Assembly (NCBI GenBank): GCA_016931855.1 | Contig: JAFGDZ010000068.1 | Coordinates: forward strand, 1-64,000 | Direction: 5' to 3' | DNA length: 64,000 nucleotides | Origin: Bacteroidales bacterium | GTDB lineage: Bacteria; Bacteroidota; Bacteroidia; Bacteroidales; Tenuifilaceae | Made by a program: the position numbers and the translations under genes | Part shown: in pieces, positions 45,485 through 53,312 of the stretch | How positions within the stretch are numbered: the stretch's first letter is position 1 | How the letters are laid out: every line of letters begins with the position of its first letter | The notes under the pieces: generated by a model | The model's database searches: none | Told to the model about the DNA's origin: nothing | What the model saw: the letters and a program-made list of their open reading frames with translations, nothing else

Positions 45485-46093
45485 TTATCCCAATGCACTA
45501 TTTAGATTTTTCTCAACCTGAGCCCAGTTAATAACGTTAAAAAAGTTACCAATGTACTCTGGTCGTCTATTCTGATACTTTAGGTAGTATGCGTGCTCCC
45601 ATACATCAAGTGCAAGTATTGGAGAGCCTTTTAGCTCCGATATGTCCATTAACGGGTTATCCTGATTTGGCGTTGAGCCAACAACCAACTTCCCATCGTT
45701 TACCACTAGCCACGCCCAACCCGAACCAAACCGGGATGCCGCAGCGGTAGAGAACTTCTCTTTGAATTCGGAAAAAGAGCCAAAGGATTTATTAATAAGT
45801 TTACCAACCTCACCTTGAGGTTCGCCCCCTGCATTTGGGGCCATTACGGTCCAAAACAGGTTGTGGTTATAAAATCCGCCACCATTATTCCTTACTGCAG
45901 GCGATAGTTTTGACACATCCTTTAGTATTGCCTCTATGGGCATTGCCTCTAGCGACGAGCCTTGAATTGCTCCATTTAAGTTATTTGTATAACCCGCATG
46001 ATGCTTTCCATGGTGTACTTCCATTGTACCTGCATCTATATAAGGCTCTAAAGCATTAAACGCGTAGGGTAATTTAGGTAATTCGAATGCCAT
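45485..46093 (-). CDS. sodA: Superoxide dismutase, Mn (or cambialistic) type
   Basis: 202 residues. Metal ligands are in [21 protein letters not shown] and [10 protein letters not shown]. The GGGxxNH signature and the Gln in [11 protein letters not shown] mark it as Mn-type, in contrast to the Fe-type enzyme at 42242. No signal peptide. It is transcribed alone, between the hairpin at 46142 and its own terminator. Metal specificity is inferred from these residues only. Confidence 0.92.
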   Translation of the reverse strand: MAFELPKLPYAFNALEPYIDAGTMEVHHGKHHAGYTNNLNGAIQGSSLEAMPIEAILKDVSKLSPAVRNNGGGFYNHNLFWTVMAPNAGGEPQGEVGKLINKSFGSFSEFKEKFSTAAASRFGSGWAWLVVNDGKLVVGSTPNQDNPLMDISELKGSPILALDVWEHAYYLKYQNRRPEYIGNFFNVINWAQVEKNLNSALG

Positions 46094-46141
46094 ATCTTTA
46101 TTGTTTTTATTTAGACTTATTATACTCTATAAACATATCAC

Positions 46142-46178
46142 AAAAAAAAAGGTTCACTGAGTTGACCTTTTTTTTTTA
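46142..46178 (-). terminator. A/T-flanked hairpin between the 78-residue gene and the Mn-type SOD
   Basis: A run of nine A, an imperfect GGTTCA / TTGACC stem and a run of ten T make a bidirectional terminator shape. It probably ends the minus-strand gene at 46287, just ahead of the SOD promoter. Confidence 0.55.
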
Positions 46179-46286
46179 CAATCTCGATATAACTGTATAG
46201 AATACGTTGTAGAGTAATCACTATTGCCTATTGCAGCCCTTTCGCAAACACGTTCCTCATAGAGTAATGCACCTTTGCGCTAAATG

Positions 46287-46523
46287 CTACACCATTTTTC
46301 GGGAGCGACGATCATCACCTGAACTCGACTTTTTAGATACCTGAAAAACCTTTTCTTTACGAGCCGAATAAACCTCTATTCCCAAAAAGAAGAATTTAAC
46401 CTCAAAAAACTCCACATACCATTTGCCGTCGAGAGAATCAATTCGTTCTAAGAATCGATTAGTCTTTCCAAATAAAGGGGCTTTGTCCTGTTCAATATTG
46501 TGCGTCAAAATCTCTGCTTTCAT
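46287..46523 (-). CDS. Hypothetical 78-residue protein
   Basis: No family recognised. Predicted as a single beta-strand domain in the middle (GKWYVEFFEVKFFFLGIEVYSARKEKVFQV) with a basic Ser/Lys/Arg-rich tail (KKSSSGDDRRSRK). No signal peptide. A bidirectional hairpin follows it. It may encode a small regulatory protein, but that is a guess. Confidence 0.5.
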   Translation of the reverse strand: MKAEILTHNIEQDKAPLFGKTNRFLERIDSLDGKWYVEFFEVKFFFLGIEVYSARKEKVFQVSKKSSSGDDRRSRKMV

Positions 46524-46704
46524 GGTTATGCATTACTAATGTAACAATAAAAAATATCCCAAAGGCACATTTTTAGCACTATTTGAGTAATTATTAAACA
46601 ACAAATTAGGGAAAGGGTTCACCATTCTACCTTAACTCAAAAAATGTAACAACCAGTTTAAAAGGGGCTTACTACTAATATACATAGTACAATAGCAGTA
46701 TAAT

Positions 46705-47532
46705 CTAAACGAAAACGGGTGTGACTAGCTCATTAAAAAAATTGAGGAACCGCCCCTTTTCTAGGATAAAATTAATGGCCGAACGCCCAGAATCGCCCAA
46801 ATCAACCGAGTAGCGATTAACATACAGCTGTATATGCTTACGCATAACGTCCATATCCATTTCCTGCGCGTAGGAGCGCACATAAGCTGCTGAGGCTTCA
46901 GGATTTGCAAAGGCAAATGTAACGCTTTGAGCAACCAATGATTGAACCGCCAGCTTAACGCTACTGGGCAAATCCCTGCGAATTGCTATCCCTCCCAATG
47001 GAATTGGCAACGATGTTTCCCGTTCCCAAAAATCGCCAAGGTCATTCAGCTTTACCAAGCCTCGTTTATGGTACGTAAACCTACTCTCGTGGATAACCAC
47101 ACCAATATCGGCCTCGTTAGAGAGAACTACATCCTCAATATCAGAAAAAAGGTACACTTTTTTACTCTGCGCATCGGGATAGGCCAATGAAAACAGCAAA
47201 TTCGCCGTTGTTTGCAAACCGGGAATAGCAACCTTGGCATACTTTACCTCATCGGGATAAATTTTTCGTTTGCTAATAACTAAAGGGCCAACACCGCTAC
47301 CTAGCGCACTTCCCGACGAGAGCAGCTGGTAGCTACCAGATACAGCACCAAACGCATTTATACTAATCTTGGTGATATCGGGAAGCGCCTTTTGCGCCTG
47401 TGTGTTAAGCTCCTCTATATCGGCAAGGGCAACATCAAACTCAAAACCACGTAAATCGATACGCTTGTTAACCAATGCATCAAACATAAACGTGTCGTTA
47501 GGACAGGTAGAAAAGCTTAGCGTAAGTTTCAT
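46705..47532 (-). CDS. mqnD: 1,4-dihydroxy-6-naphthoate synthase
   Basis: 275 residues. Catalyses the step from cyclic dehypoxanthinylfutalosine to 1,4-dihydroxy-6-naphthoate in the futalosine pathway to menaquinone. Family marks: LSFSTCPNDTFMFDALVN at the start, DIEELN, SSGSALGSGVGPLVI, and ADIGVVIHESRFTY with the catalytic His. The fold is a periplasmic-binding-protein-like pair of lobes, here cytoplasmic. It starts four bases after the futalosine hydrolase stop, so the two form an operon. Confidence 0.94.
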   Translation of the reverse strand: MKLTLSFSTCPNDTFMFDALVNKRIDLRGFEFDVALADIEELNTQAQKALPDITKISINAFGAVSGSYQLLSSGSALGSGVGPLVISKRKIYPDEVKYAKVAIPGLQTTANLLFSLAYPDAQSKKVYLFSDIEDVVLSNEADIGVVIHESRFTYHKRGLVKLNDLGDFWERETSLPIPLGGIAIRRDLPSSVKLAVQSLVAQSVTFAFANPEASAAYVRSYAQEMDMDVMRKHIQLYVNRYSVDLGDSGRSAINFILEKGRFLNFFNELVTPVFV

Positions 47533-47536
47533 TCCG

Positions 47537-48244
47537 TTATTTTCCTAGTGAATTACCAACAACATAATCAACAATACGTAACACCTCAACACAAAGATTA
47601 TTTACAGCAAGGGGTATATCCCATCGGTTCCTATCCCGCGGCTCAACCCTATTTGACACTGAGCGAACAGATAAAAAGGGAACGCCCTCCATTAAGCAGC
47701 AGTAGAACAACGATGCCCCCTCCATTGTTTCAGTATCAGCAGAGTAGAGCTCACTTAGCAACCCAATCCGCTCATGCGAACCCGTTGCCGAGGCTACCGT
47801 TATGCCCGAAACTACAGGTAGCCCTATGGCCGATGAAACACACAGCGGCGAAGAACAAACCAAAACGCCATTTGTGTATGGCTTAAAATCAGCATCAAGT
47901 AACCCAATTTGAAAAAGAGAACGAAACCTGCCCTTATCATCAACGCCATAATCGGCAAAAGTATCGGAGCCAACAGCAACCACGCTTCCTAACCGCAGGT
48001 GTGGATTATAGCTCCCAGCGATACCCACTCCAATTACCAATTCAAAGCTTTTGCCAGCAAGCGTTCGCCCCAAATTATATGCGTAGGGTGCAGCGCCAAC
48101 TCCAGCAACTAGATACCATATTGCCACACCGCCACGCTCACTCAAGAGGACACAGCGCCCTTCCAACACATTAGATGAAAGGCCTACTAACGGAGCAATC
48201 TCACTTGCCGTTGCCGATACTATTAAAATACTTTGCACAGTCAC
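47537..48244 (-). CDS. mqnB: Futalosine hydrolase
   Basis: 235 residues. Splits futalosine into hypoxanthine and dehypoxanthinylfutalosine for menaquinone synthesis. It is a PNP-type fold: VAGVGAAPYAYNLGRTL, VIGVGIAGSYNPHLRLGSVV and DTETMEGASLFYCCL with the catalytic Glu/Asp. No ATG is available; it starts at GTG (48244), with a second GTG two codons on. First gene of a two-gene operon with mqnD. Confidence 0.92.
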   Translation of the reverse strand: MTVQSILIVSATASEIAPLVGLSSNVLEGRCVLLSERGGVAIWYLVAGVGAAPYAYNLGRTLAGKSFELVIGVGIAGSYNPHLRLGSVVAVGSDTFADYGVDDKGRFRSLFQIGLLDADFKPYTNGVLVCSSPLCVSSAIGLPVVSGITVASATGSHERIGLLSELYSADTETMEGASLFYCCLMEGVPFLSVRSVSNRVEPRDRNRWDIPLAVNNLCVEVLRIVDYVVGNSLGK

Positions 48245-48570
48245 TTCTGTTGATATTTACGGTGCAATTTGCAAAAAAGAGCGCAAAGGAGAAAGGCTGA
48301 ACTACAGTAACTACAGAAAAGCAGTATCGAACTAGTGAAAGGGGAGTCGCAAACCAATACTATTTTACCCGCAATCCCCTCAAACATGGCTTACAACCCC
48401 ACATAATGAGCCAAAGTTGGATTTAGCCTTAGCTAAACAATAGTGAATTCCAACTAAGAACCGACAAAGTGCACCCGCCCACCAATTGCAAATTGGAGCA
48501 ACAATATACCGCTTACTTTTGTTAACCAAAAGAACTATATTTGGGTAAAACCCATTTAATACAGCACACT
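48245..48570. other. Divergent gap between mqnB and the PTPS gene
   Basis: No gene supported. It contains the promoter at 48493-48521 for the plus-strand pair and, presumably, an unrecognised minus-strand promoter for mqnB. CCAATTGCAAATTGG near 48480 is almost palindromic. Confidence 0.5.
48493..48521 (+). promoter_or_regulatory. Promoter of the PTPS-folE pair
   Basis: TTG (48493-48495), an 18-base spacer and TACTTTTG (48514-48521) match the Bacteroidota pattern. Transcription would start near 48528, 43 bases before the ATG. Confidence 0.6.
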
Positions 48571-48993
48571 ATGCCAAAAACCTATTTAACCAGAAGGGAG
48601 AGGTTCTCGTCGGCGCACAGACTTTTCCAGCAAGAGCTAAGCGATACAGAGAACGCTCAGATATACGGACAATGCTCTCATCCCAACTGGCATGGACATA
48701 ACTATGAGCTGTTTGTTACGGTTAAGGGCGATGTTAATCCCGAAATTGGGTTTACGCTTAACCTAAAAACCCTTAGTAATATTATAAAGACATATATTAT
48801 AGATAAGGTTGACCACAAAAACCTAAACCTAGACGTGCCCTTTTTAAAGGGGAAAATACCCACTACCGAGAACTTGTCCATTGCAATATGGGACGAACTT
48901 GCTCCACACATCAAAGAACTAGGAGCCGAGCTCTATAAAATTAAAGTTCAGGAAACAGAGAACAATTTTATTGAGTATTTTGGCGAACTTTAA
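48571..48993 (+). CDS. 6-pyruvoyl-tetrahydropterin synthase-like protein (eukaryote-type motif)
   Basis: 140 residues. The zinc ligands and catalytic Cys are in [11 protein letters not shown]: the spacing is C-x5-HGH, the pattern of the mammalian biopterin enzyme (PTPS), while bacterial QueD usually has C-x3-[28 protein letters not shown] and the final KVQETENN also agree with the mammalian type. It acts on dihydroneopterin triphosphate, the product of the next gene. Start MPKTYL; an in-frame upstream start at 48541 is disfavoured. It precedes folE by 34 bases. Confidence 0.85.
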   Translation: MPKTYLTRRERFSSAHRLFQQELSDTENAQIYGQCSHPNWHGHNYELFVTVKGDVNPEIGFTLNLKTLSNIIKTYIIDKVDHKNLNLDVPFLKGKIPTTENLSIAIWDELAPHIKELGAELYKIKVQETENNFIEYFGEL

Positions 48994-49027
48994 TTTAGCT
49001 AATCGCTTTTGCGAAAAAACAATAGAA

Positions 49028-49666
49028 ATGGAAGTAATAAACGGAGGCGGAGCCATTAACGAATTCGATGGTTACGCAAAGATTGAGAGATGGAACCCCG
49101 AAACAACGGAAAAATTGGCGGTTCACTACAAAGCTATTCTTGAGCTAATTGGCGAAGATGTTAACAGAGAGGGATTAGAGAAAACGCCCCTTAGAGTTGC
49201 TAAAGCCATACAATTCCTTACTCAAGGCTACAACACTGACCCTAAAGCAATATTAGGTGCAGCCACGTTTAACGAAGATTACAGGCAAATGGTAATTGTT
49301 AAGGACATTGAACTTTACTCCATGTGCGAGCACCATATGATTCCGTTCTACGGCAAAGCCCACGTTGCCTATATTCCCAATGGGAAAATTACAGGGCTAA
49401 GCAAAATTGCCAGAGTGGTTGAAGCTTTTGCACGGAGATTACAGGTACAGGAACGCCTAACCATGCAAATACGCGACTGCATACAGGAAACTCTAAATCC
49501 CCTTGGTGTTGCTGTTGTTATTGAGGCTGCACACATGTGCATGCAGATGCGGGGCGTACAAAAGCAAAATTCCGTTACCACAACATCGGCGTTTACGGGC
49601 GCTTTTTTGAGCCAGAACAAAACAAGAGAAGAGTTTATACACCTTATAAGCAACAAGTTACACTAA
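49028..49666 (+). CDS. folE: GTP cyclohydrolase I
   Basis: 212 residues. Converts GTP to dihydroneopterin triphosphate for folate, queuosine or biopterin. Zinc and catalytic motifs are intact: [49 protein letters not shown] and [13 protein letters not shown]. Start chosen at ATG 49028 (MEVINGGG); an upstream in-frame start would overlap the PTPS gene by 23 bases and adds nothing that is conserved. It ends at a strong terminator. Confidence 0.95.
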   Translation: MEVINGGGAINEFDGYAKIERWNPETTEKLAVHYKAILELIGEDVNREGLEKTPLRVAKAIQFLTQGYNTDPKAILGAATFNEDYRQMVIVKDIELYSMCEHHMIPFYGKAHVAYIPNGKITGLSKIARVVEAFARRLQVQERLTMQIRDCIQETLNPLGVAVVIEAAHMCMQMRGVQKQNSVTTTSAFTGAFLSQNKTREEFIHLISNKLH

Positions 49667-49682
49667 TTTCAAACACCTCATT

Positions 49683-49722
49683 AAAACAACAGCCGGGCAG
49701 AATCTACCCGGCTGTTGTTTTA
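49683..49722 (+). terminator. Terminator after folE
   Basis: AAAACAACAGCCGGG / CCCGGCTGTTGTTTT stem (15 bp) around a 9-base loop. The T-run is inside the stem. Confidence 0.88.
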
Positions 49723-49734
49723 GGATACAGCCAC

Positions 49735-49776
49735 AAAAAAGGAGCGGACTAATCAGCAATCCGATTACTCCGCTCC
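49735..49776 (-). terminator. Minus-strand terminator after the outer membrane protein gene
   Basis: GGAGCGGA / TCCGCTCC stem with a 20-base loop and TTTTTT after it on the minus strand. It sits 13 bases from the folE terminator, so the convergent genes end back to back. Confidence 0.8.
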
Positions 49777-49808
49777 TTCCTAAGCATCCCCCAATTGAAA
49801 CCCTAAAA

Positions 49809-50501
49809 CTACTCACTTGGAGCCTCTTCGTTCCTCTTGTTCTTCATGCGGAAGAAGAGATCTACAAGGTCATATTTAAAAGTTAGCGAAAACCCAAAGT
49901 TGCTACTACGGGTATTATCATAAACATTATTCATTTTAGAAACGCCTTGCTCATACCTTAATCCCAGGCCTAGTTTGCCGTACTTTATGTCGTACTCAGC
50001 ACCGGCACCAAGAACAAGCCCCCATTCGGTGCGCTTCCATTCATCTGAGGTTAACGGAAGAGGATCCTCAGTAAAAGTATCCGACTCAAAAGCAATAGAA
50101 CCACCAGTTCTAACATTAGCGTATGCTCCACCTAAAGCGTAAACCTTTGATAATCCAACAAAATCAAAAGAAAGCTTGGCTAATAAAGGAATACCTAGGT
50201 AGTTTACCTTTATTTTCTCTTTTGTACCGAACCCTAAATCATTTACAACCCCTTTGCTATTGTAAAGGAGTTCTCCCTCAAGAGAGAGCATTGAGGTAAG
50301 CCCAATCTCCCCCACAACACCAAGATGATAGCCTACTTTTCTTTCGGGGCTTGTACCATAATTCGATATACTAGCAAAATTCATCCCAGCCTTTGGGCCA
50401 ACATAAACAAAGCCCACTTCGTGACCAGCAATTTTAAAAAGTTGAGCAGAAACAGGGCTTAGTATAAGCACCAAAAGAGAGACAAGCAAGATTTTTTTCA
50501 T
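49809..50501 (-). CDS. Outer membrane beta-barrel (PorT/OmpW-type) protein
   Basis: About 230 residues. Signal peptide (MKKILLVSLLVLILSPVSAQ), then alternating strands with the PorT/opacity-like barrel pattern (VGPKAGMNFASI, YHLGVVGEIGL, MLSLEGELLYNSKGV, LGIPLLAKLSF, GLVLGAGAEYDI, LGLGLRYEQGV). The role is structural or unknown; no partner gene is seen. ATG 50501 is preferred to an upstream start that would precede the signal peptide with 23 extra residues. A short charged tail (MKNKRNEEAPSE) follows the barrel. Confidence 0.85.
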   Translation of the reverse strand: MKKILLVSLLVLILSPVSAQLFKIAGHEVGFVYVGPKAGMNFASISNYGTSPERKVGYHLGVVGEIGLTSMLSLEGELLYNSKGVVNDLGFGTKEKIKVNYLGIPLLAKLSFDFVGLSKVYALGGAYANVRTGGSIAFESDTFTEDPLPLTSDEWKRTEWGLVLGAGAEYDIKYGKLGLGLRYEQGVSKMNNVYDNTRSSNFGFSLTFKYDLVDLFFRMKNKRNEEAPSE

Positions 50502-50656
50502 GATAATGCGAGTTATTATTTGCGATCTTTTATCAAAGTTACGGCAAAGAACCAACTCAATGCAACTCATTAATCTACCTTTTAATCTACTTAATCAAAA
50601 TAAGATTATCATTCGCACGGAACGGCTAATTTTACGCGCAACCAAATAACCCAAAC

Positions 50657-51583
50657 ATGGATACCATTAACGCATTACTTAACTTTTTAAAGCTAGCTAT
50701 TGTAACTACAGCCAGCCAGCTTACGTGGCTACTGGGGCTACTATTCATTTTTGGGCTTTTACTGTATGTGCTTGCGCGTTTTACACGGGCAACCTTTGCC
50801 CAATATATTGGGCCAAGATTCAACATCTTTTTTACAGGATGGATTGGCACACCAGTTCATGAACTGGGGCATGCACTTTTTTGCATCATCTTCCGTCACA
50901 AGATTATAGACATAAAGTTGTACAATCCAAACGCCAACAACGGAACCCTTGGCTATGTAAACCATGCATACAACCCCAATAGCACCTACCAAAAAATTGG
51001 TAACTTTTTTATTGGGGTTGGGCCAATAATTTTTGGAGCGTTTGTTCTGTACACTGCATTCTACTACCTAGTACCCAATGTAAATGATGTATTTGCCAAT
51101 ATCGAGATACAAATCAAATGGTTAACAAAAGGGGTGAAGGGTGACTTTAGCGGCATACTTGGCTCATTATGGGGAACAACCCTTCTTACTCTTAAATCGC
51201 TATTTAGACCAGAGAATTTTAGCGATTTTAAGTTCTACATTTTCCTATACCTATCGCTATGTATAGCATCGCACATGGAGCTAAGCCCTCCCGATATAAG
51301 CGGAGCATGGAGAGGACTACTCTCTCTAATTATATTCTTTTTGGTGCTAAACCTTTTTATTCTGGGACTTGAGGCGCTAGGCTTAAACAGCCATTTTGGC
51401 AAGTGGTGGAGCTATGTAAAAATAGAAAGCTATGCTACTGGCATAAACAAGTGGGTAGGCTTATTTGGAGCGCTGCTTGTTTTTGCATCAATAGTTTCTG
51501 GAATAAACTTCGCAGTATCGTACTTAGCACTAAGTATATACAACATAATACGGGGCAAGAAGCCTATTAACCCAGCATGGTAG
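50657..51583 (+). CDS. Membrane protein with an HExxH motif (M50-like)
   Basis: 308 residues with about seven transmembrane helices. GTPVHELGHALFCII at residue ~70 is an HExxH in a helix, as in site-2-type (M50) metalloproteases; no second Asp-containing motif (such as NxxPxxxLDG) is clear. It may be a zinc protease or an inactive relative. Its 3' end overlaps the next gene by seven bases (ATGGTAG), so the two are probably translated together. A close family is not recognised. Confidence 0.65.
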   Translation: MDTINALLNFLKLAIVTTASQLTWLLGLLFIFGLLLYVLARFTRATFAQYIGPRFNIFFTGWIGTPVHELGHALFCIIFRHKIIDIKLYNPNANNGTLGYVNHAYNPNSTYQKIGNFFIGVGPIIFGAFVLYTAFYYLVPNVNDVFANIEIQIKWLTKGVKGDFSGILGSLWGTTLLTLKSLFRPENFSDFKFYIFLYLSLCIASHMELSPPDISGAWRGLLSLIIFFLVLNLFILGLEALGLNSHFGKWWSYVKIESYATGINKWVGLFGALLVFASIVSGINFAVSYLALSIYNIIRGKKPINPAW

Positions 51584-52014
51584 CATTTCACGAAATAGAA
51601 CAACGGCTAAGGGTGCTAAAAGGCTCACTTATTGCTAATCCAGCCAGCAAGGGTGACCTAACAATAGTAAAAGAAGCACTAGTAGAGCTTGGCATTAGAA
51701 CAATTCCTGATGAGCTTATAGGCTTTCACTACGTTATGGATGGCTTTGTTTGGAATGGCATAGAGATATACCCTTTTAACTCTGGCAACTTTACCCATGA
51801 GTATTCTCCCAAAGAATTTGTGAAAGCCGCAAGAAATGTTGTGGAACAAAAAAATCCTAAGTGGGTTTGCTTTGGTGCCTGGGACGAGGAGTACTTTGCA
51901 TACAGGGTTGAAACAAATGAGTACGTTATTGCAGACCGAATAGACTTTATGGTTTTTGATACTTTCTCGAGCCTTGCTCAATTGCTGCAATACGTTATTG
52001 CTGTTAGATCATAA
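51577..52014 (+). CDS. SMI1/KNR4 (YrhA-like) family protein
   Basis: 145 residues. The pattern IPDELIGFHYVMDGFVWNGIEIYPF, then VCFGAWDEEYFAYRVETNEYVIADRI and a terminal DTFSSLAQLLQYV, follows the YrhA branch of the SUKH superfamily. Members bind proteins, and many are immunity proteins against toxin nucleases; none is shown to act here. It overlaps the membrane HExxH gene by seven bases. No toxin gene is seen next to it. Confidence 0.6.
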   Translation: MVAFHEIEQRLRVLKGSLIANPASKGDLTIVKEALVELGIRTIPDELIGFHYVMDGFVWNGIEIYPFNSGNFTHEYSPKEFVKAARNVVEQKNPKWVCFGAWDEEYFAYRVETNEYVIADRIDFMVFDTFSSLAQLLQYVIAVRS

Positions 52015-52353
52015 AAAGAGCAGCCTGTCCCATTGCTTCACTAACCAACCAACCTATTAACCCGCAAACCAAAAGCAAATGGAACAGACCGCTCAATATC
52101 CCCCAATTAAACCTAACTAAAAAAACCTAATGCGTTAAAAAAAACCCTAAAAACTGAAATAACCTTGCAGTTGTTACTTACAAAGTTAAACGCATATTAC
52201 ACTGATTTGTTTACACTTACCCATGATACGCATCACCTTTTTGAATAAGTTGCATCAGCTAGCCGCTCTAATGGTTGCTACATAAGCCACTCCGATGTGC
52301 ATGGGTAAATAAAAAAACGTAATTTTACCACCCGAAAACCAATTAGCTTATTT
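52015..52353. other. Gap upstream of fabD
   Basis: No gene supported. AT-rich with runs of A. TAATTTTA near 52320, 30-odd bases before fabD, is a near match to a -7 box. No repeats seen. Confidence 0.4.
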
Positions 52354-53241
52354 ATGAAAGCATACGTTTTTCCGGGTCAAGGTGCCCAATTTGTTGGAAT
52401 GGGAAAAGATTTGTACGACAAATCGCCCATAGCCAAAGAACTATTTGAAAAGGCAAACGATATTCTGGGTTTTAGAATCACAGACTTAATGTTCTCTGGA
52501 ACCGACGAGGATCTTAAGCAAACAAAGGTTACCCAACCTGCCATATTCCTTCACTCCGTAATTCTAGCCAAGGTACTTGGCAACGATTTTAAACCAGAAA
52601 TGGTTGCTGGGCACTCCCTTGGAGAGTTCTCTGCCCTTGTTGCAAACGGAGCCCTTTCCTTTGAAGATGGCTTAGTGCTTGTATCGAAACGAGCCATGGC
52701 AATGCAAAAAGCTTGCGAGGTTGAGCCATCAACCATGGCTGCTGTGCTTGGACTAGACGATGAGAAGGTTGAGGAAATTTGCGCCTCTATTGACGAGGTA
52801 GTGGTTGCTGCAAACTACAACTGCCCAGGCCAACTTGTTATTTCTGGATCTATTAAAGGTATTGAAACCGCTTGTCAAAAGCTAACCGAGGCTGGGGCAA
52901 AACGTGCACTTAAGCTAGCCGTTGGTGGTGCATTCCACTCTCCGCTTATGGAGCCAGCACGCCAAGAACTTGAAGCAGCAATTGCTGCAACAAAGTTCAG
53001 CACCCCAATTTGTCCCGTTTACCAAAATGTAAACGCCATGCCTACTAGCAATCCTGAGGAGATTAAGAAAAACCTTATATCTCAGCTTACAGCTCCAGTA
53101 CGCTGGACACAAACCGTAAAGAACATGATTGAAGGTGGCGCAACCAACTTTACCGAACTAGGCCCAGGCAACGTACTTCAGGGCCTAATTAAAAAGGTTG
53201 ATAGAGCAATGGAAGCAAAATCGATGCAAACCATTGAGTAA
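52354..53241 (+). CDS. fabD: Malonyl-CoA:ACP transacylase
   Basis: 295 residues. Moves the malonyl group from CoA to acyl carrier protein for fatty acid synthesis. The N-terminal VFPGQGAQFVGMG, the nucleophile Ser in GHSLGEFSAL (residue ~90), the Arg in SKRAMAMQKAC, and the His in GGAFHSPLM are the catalytic set. The length is normal. It stands alone and ends in a clear terminator; no other fab gene is nearby. Confidence 0.95.
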   Translation: MKAYVFPGQGAQFVGMGKDLYDKSPIAKELFEKANDILGFRITDLMFSGTDEDLKQTKVTQPAIFLHSVILAKVLGNDFKPEMVAGHSLGEFSALVANGALSFEDGLVLVSKRAMAMQKACEVEPSTMAAVLGLDDEKVEEICASIDEVVVAANYNCPGQLVISGSIKGIETACQKLTEAGAKRALKLAVGGAFHSPLMEPARQELEAAIAATKFSTPICPVYQNVNAMPTSNPEEIKKNLISQLTAPVRWTQTVKNMIEGGATNFTELGPGNVLQGLIKKVDRAMEAKSMQTIE

Positions 53242-53268
53242 TTTAAGCAGAAATAAGAATTAGATAGC

Positions 53269-53302
53269 AAAGGGCTGTATCCAGTTGGAACAGCCCTTTT
53301 TG
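53269..53302 (+). terminator. Terminator after fabD
   Basis: AAAGGGCTGT / ACAGCCCTTT stem with an 11-base loop, then a T-run. It may also serve the convergent chemoreceptor gene, which stops 11 bases away. Confidence 0.85.
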
Positions 53303-53312
53303 TATTGCTTCC

